Shown here piece by piece: positions 10,760 through 12,311 of a stretch of 12,311 bases of DNA. The first letter of the stretch is position 1. Every line of letters starts with the position of its first letter. The translations under genes and the position numbers were made by a program. The notes under the pieces are model-generated. The model worked only from the letters and a program-made list of their open reading frames with translations, was not told the origin of the DNA and did not search any database. Source of the stretch: Candidatus Wallbacteria bacterium (GTDB lineage Bacteria > Muiribacteriota > JAQTZZ01); assembly GCA_028711905.1 (NCBI GenBank), contig JAQTRI010000065.1:1-12311 (forward strand). Reading direction: 5' to 3'.

Positions 10760-12242
10760 TCTTCAATGTTTTACTCATCAGCTGACGACAGTCGCTGAAG
10801 ATTTTCATCATGCTGACAATCACCACAATGAATTCCAGCCTGCCGAGAAGCATGGCGATGATCATGGTCCAGAGCGCGGTATCAGCCATCGATGCTGAAG
10901 TCACTCCAACCGAAAGCCCGACTGTTCCAAGAGCCGAAGCGAACTCGAAGAGCGAATCGGACAGAGTGTAACCACAACCGCATAAAATCAGCACACCGAG
11001 CAGGTAGGTGGCAATGTACAGGGAAATAAAAACCAATACATGGCGCATCCTGGTGTCATCCAAAAATACGCGCTTATCACCCTCCCAGACAGGACACTCC
11101 ACAACTGCAGCGCCTGGCATGATGTGGCGCCTGATCTCCCTGCAGATCATCCGCCAGAGCAGATAGACCCGGAATTGCTTGATTCCGCCCGCAGTGGAGC
11201 ATGTTCCGCCACCGATCATCATCATAATGATCATTAGGAACAAGCCGAAAGCGTTCCAATTGCCGTAACCGACTGTGGAAAAACCGGTGGTTGTGATCGC
11301 GGTCACTGTTTCGAAAACAGCTACCCGGACCGATTTTCCGAGTTGAGGGTAGATTGTCCTGCATGTCAAAATAAACAGGGCGCTGGAAGCAATAAGGATG
11401 ATTAAAGCCAACAGGCGGACCTCGCCGTTTCTGGCTGCTGTGCGGAACCGGCCACTCCAGATGAACCAAGCTGTAACGAAGCTCAGATTGCCGAGGATCA
11501 TAAGCGGCAGGGAAATCGCTTCAATTGCGGGAGAATCCCAGTAACCGATGCTTTCAACCCTGGTAGAAAACCCGCCTGTGGAAACAGCGGCAAAAGAATG
11601 ATTGACCGCATCAAAATACGACATGCCTGCTGCCCAGTAAGCCACAATTCCAACAATTGCATAGCAGATATAGATGGCCAAAACTAAGCGCGCTGAACGG
11701 CGGACATGGGGAACGAGCTGATCGCTCCGGCCTTCAGCGCTGGAAATGCCGACTCCGACAGGGCCGCTGATCGCAGACATCATGATGATGGCCCAGCCGG
11801 CACCACCGGCAAACTGAATGATGCTGCGCCAGATCAGAATCATTTTTCCGGCCTGCGTCACATCGACAACTGAGAGACCGGTGGTGGTCCACCCGCTGAC
11901 CGATTCGAACAGAGCCCGCGAGTAAGCGAGATTCAGGGCTGACGCAAAAGGCCATGCCGAAAACAGGATCACCACGACCCAGCTTAAAAGAACGATGATC
12001 CCGCCTTCCTGGATAGTCAAAGGAATGTCTGACGGGCAACGGAACCGTTTGTGCAGAGCGAATCCCAGAAGGAAAAGGCAAACCGCAGGCAGCCAGAACG
12101 ACCTTGCCGCTATTGCATCTTCCGGAAATGAAGGGAGAACAAGAAGCGGCAGCAGCATCACCAGACCGGAGCAGAGCAGAATCTTTCCGACTGATGAGGC
12201 GATCAGCGAATAGCGTTGCTTAAGATATTCCCGTTCCCGCAA
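10752..12242 (-). CDS. trkH: Trk-type potassium uptake membrane subunit TrkH
   Basis: A 496-residue integral membrane protein that lets K+ into the cell, working with the TrkA ring. The four pore-loop filter segments are present in order: SGWTTTGLS (117-125), STGGFST (221-227), TTTGFSTVGYG (317-327) and GTVGLSVG (439-446). The intramembrane gate region after the third pore is IGGGTCSTAGGIK (343-355), and MLLGRLEF near the end is also typical. I chose TTG 12242 as the start, because AAGGGGG lies seven bases before it and right at the stop of the upstream trkA-like frame. An ATG at 12296 would add 18 residues that overlap that frame and do not look like TrkH. The gene ends eight bases inside the possible 53-codon ORF. 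Length and motifs are normal. Confidence 0.92.
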   Translation of the reverse strand: MREREYLKQRYSLIASSVGKILLCSGLVMLLPLLVLPSFPEDAIAARSFWLPAVCLFLLGFALHKRFRCPSDIPLTIQEGGIIVLLSWVVVILFSAWPFASALNLAYSRALFESVSGWTTTGLSVVDVTQAGKMILIWRSIIQFAGGAGWAIIMMSAISGPVGVGISSAEGRSDQLVPHVRRSARLVLAIYICYAIVGIVAYWAAGMSYFDAVNHSFAAVSTGGFSTRVESIGYWDSPAIEAISLPLMILGNLSFVTAWFIWSGRFRTAARNGEVRLLALIILIASSALFILTCRTIYPQLGKSVRVAVFETVTAITTTGFSTVGYGNWNAFGLFLMIIMMMIGGGTCSTAGGIKQFRVYLLWRMICREIRRHIMPGAAVVECPVWEGDKRVFLDDTRMRHVLVFISLYIATYLLGVLILCGCGYTLSDSLFEFASALGTVGLSVGVTSASMADTALWTMIIAMLLGRLEFIVVIVSMMKIFSDCRQLMSKTLKSG

Positions 12243-12255
12243 AGAACAGCCCCCT

Positions 12256-12311
12256 TCAAACTTGATCTCCGGTGAAGGCCTTGAGCACAGAACCATGGTT
12301 CTCAGGCAGAG
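12256..12311 (-). CDS. trkA: C-terminal tail of probable TrkA (partial, runs off the right edge)
   Basis: In a frame different from trkH, the last bases encode LPENHGSVLKAFTGDQV followed by TGA at 12258-12256. TrkA proteins commonly end their second RCK_C domain with a strand reading roughly V-F-x-L-P, followed by a short helix with L-x-K-x-F, which this fits. TrkA is the cytoplasmic NAD(H)/ATP-binding ring that gates TrkH. The stop overlaps the trkH ribosome site and lies 13 bases before its TTG, as expected for a trkA-trkH operon. Only 17 codons are visible, so identity depends mostly on context. Confidence 0.55.
   Translation of the reverse strand, partial: LPENHGSVLKAFTGDQV

Noticed and set aside
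1..12311. CRISPR arrays, tRNA or rRNA genes, insertion sequences, phage genes
   Set aside because: No regularly spaced repeats, no tRNA-like cloverleaf, no rRNA text and no transposase or integrase frame were seen on either strand.

Overview
The window reads as chromosomal DNA of a bacterium with roughly balanced base composition. Most genes carry strong AGGAGG-type ribosome sites and a few lack one entirely. I cannot name the species. The gene set (Trk potassium uptake, an E. coli-like CysK, a secreted clostripain-type protease, several small Cys-rich zinc proteins and a large cyclase-STAND-TPR regulator) suits an uncultured, possibly anaerobic, environmental bacterium; that is inference. 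Every gene except the cyclase is on the minus strand.

Layout, left to right. Positions 1-134 hold the first 44 codons of a secreted protein that runs off the edge. Positions 195-1151 hold three small Cys-rich genes transcribed leftwards: a zinc ribbon protein, then two DUF3795 proteins. Next comes cysK (1296-2255), with an aberrant C-terminal motif, then a 794-residue secreted clostripain-family protease (2463-4847). A 262-base divergent region (4848-5109) contains a hairpin against the protease ribosome site, an AT-rich palindrome and a near-consensus promoter for the only plus-strand gene. That gene (5110-7827) is a class III adenylate cyclase fused to a STAND/NB-ARC ATPase and TPR repeats. 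Positions 7828-7990 are a short convergent gap where I see no gene and no convincing terminator.

From 9853 down to 7991 four genes overlap one another by exactly four bases: a second copy of the DUF3795 gene, a GNAT acetyltransferase, an unrecognised 62-residue ORF and a COG4099-type esterase. The DUF3795 copy is about 93% identical at DNA level to the one at 565-888. Further right, 10033-10601 holds a toxin-antitoxin-like pair (DUF4258 and YgiT-type zinc finger). A possible 53-codon ORF (10598-10759) bridges it to the Trk genes. trkH (10752-12242) starts at TTG, and the last 17 codons of a probable trkA fill the right edge.

How the genes may work together: TrkA/TrkH form one potassium uptake system in an operon. 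The DUF4258/YgiT pair is a self-contained module. The cyclase-STAND protein would turn an unknown signal into cAMP, and it is divergent from the secreted protease, so shared control is possible but not shown. The duplicated DUF3795 genes, the hidden 53-codon ORF and the recurrence of starts without a ribosome site but with a -10 box 5-7 bases before the start codon are the points most worth checking.
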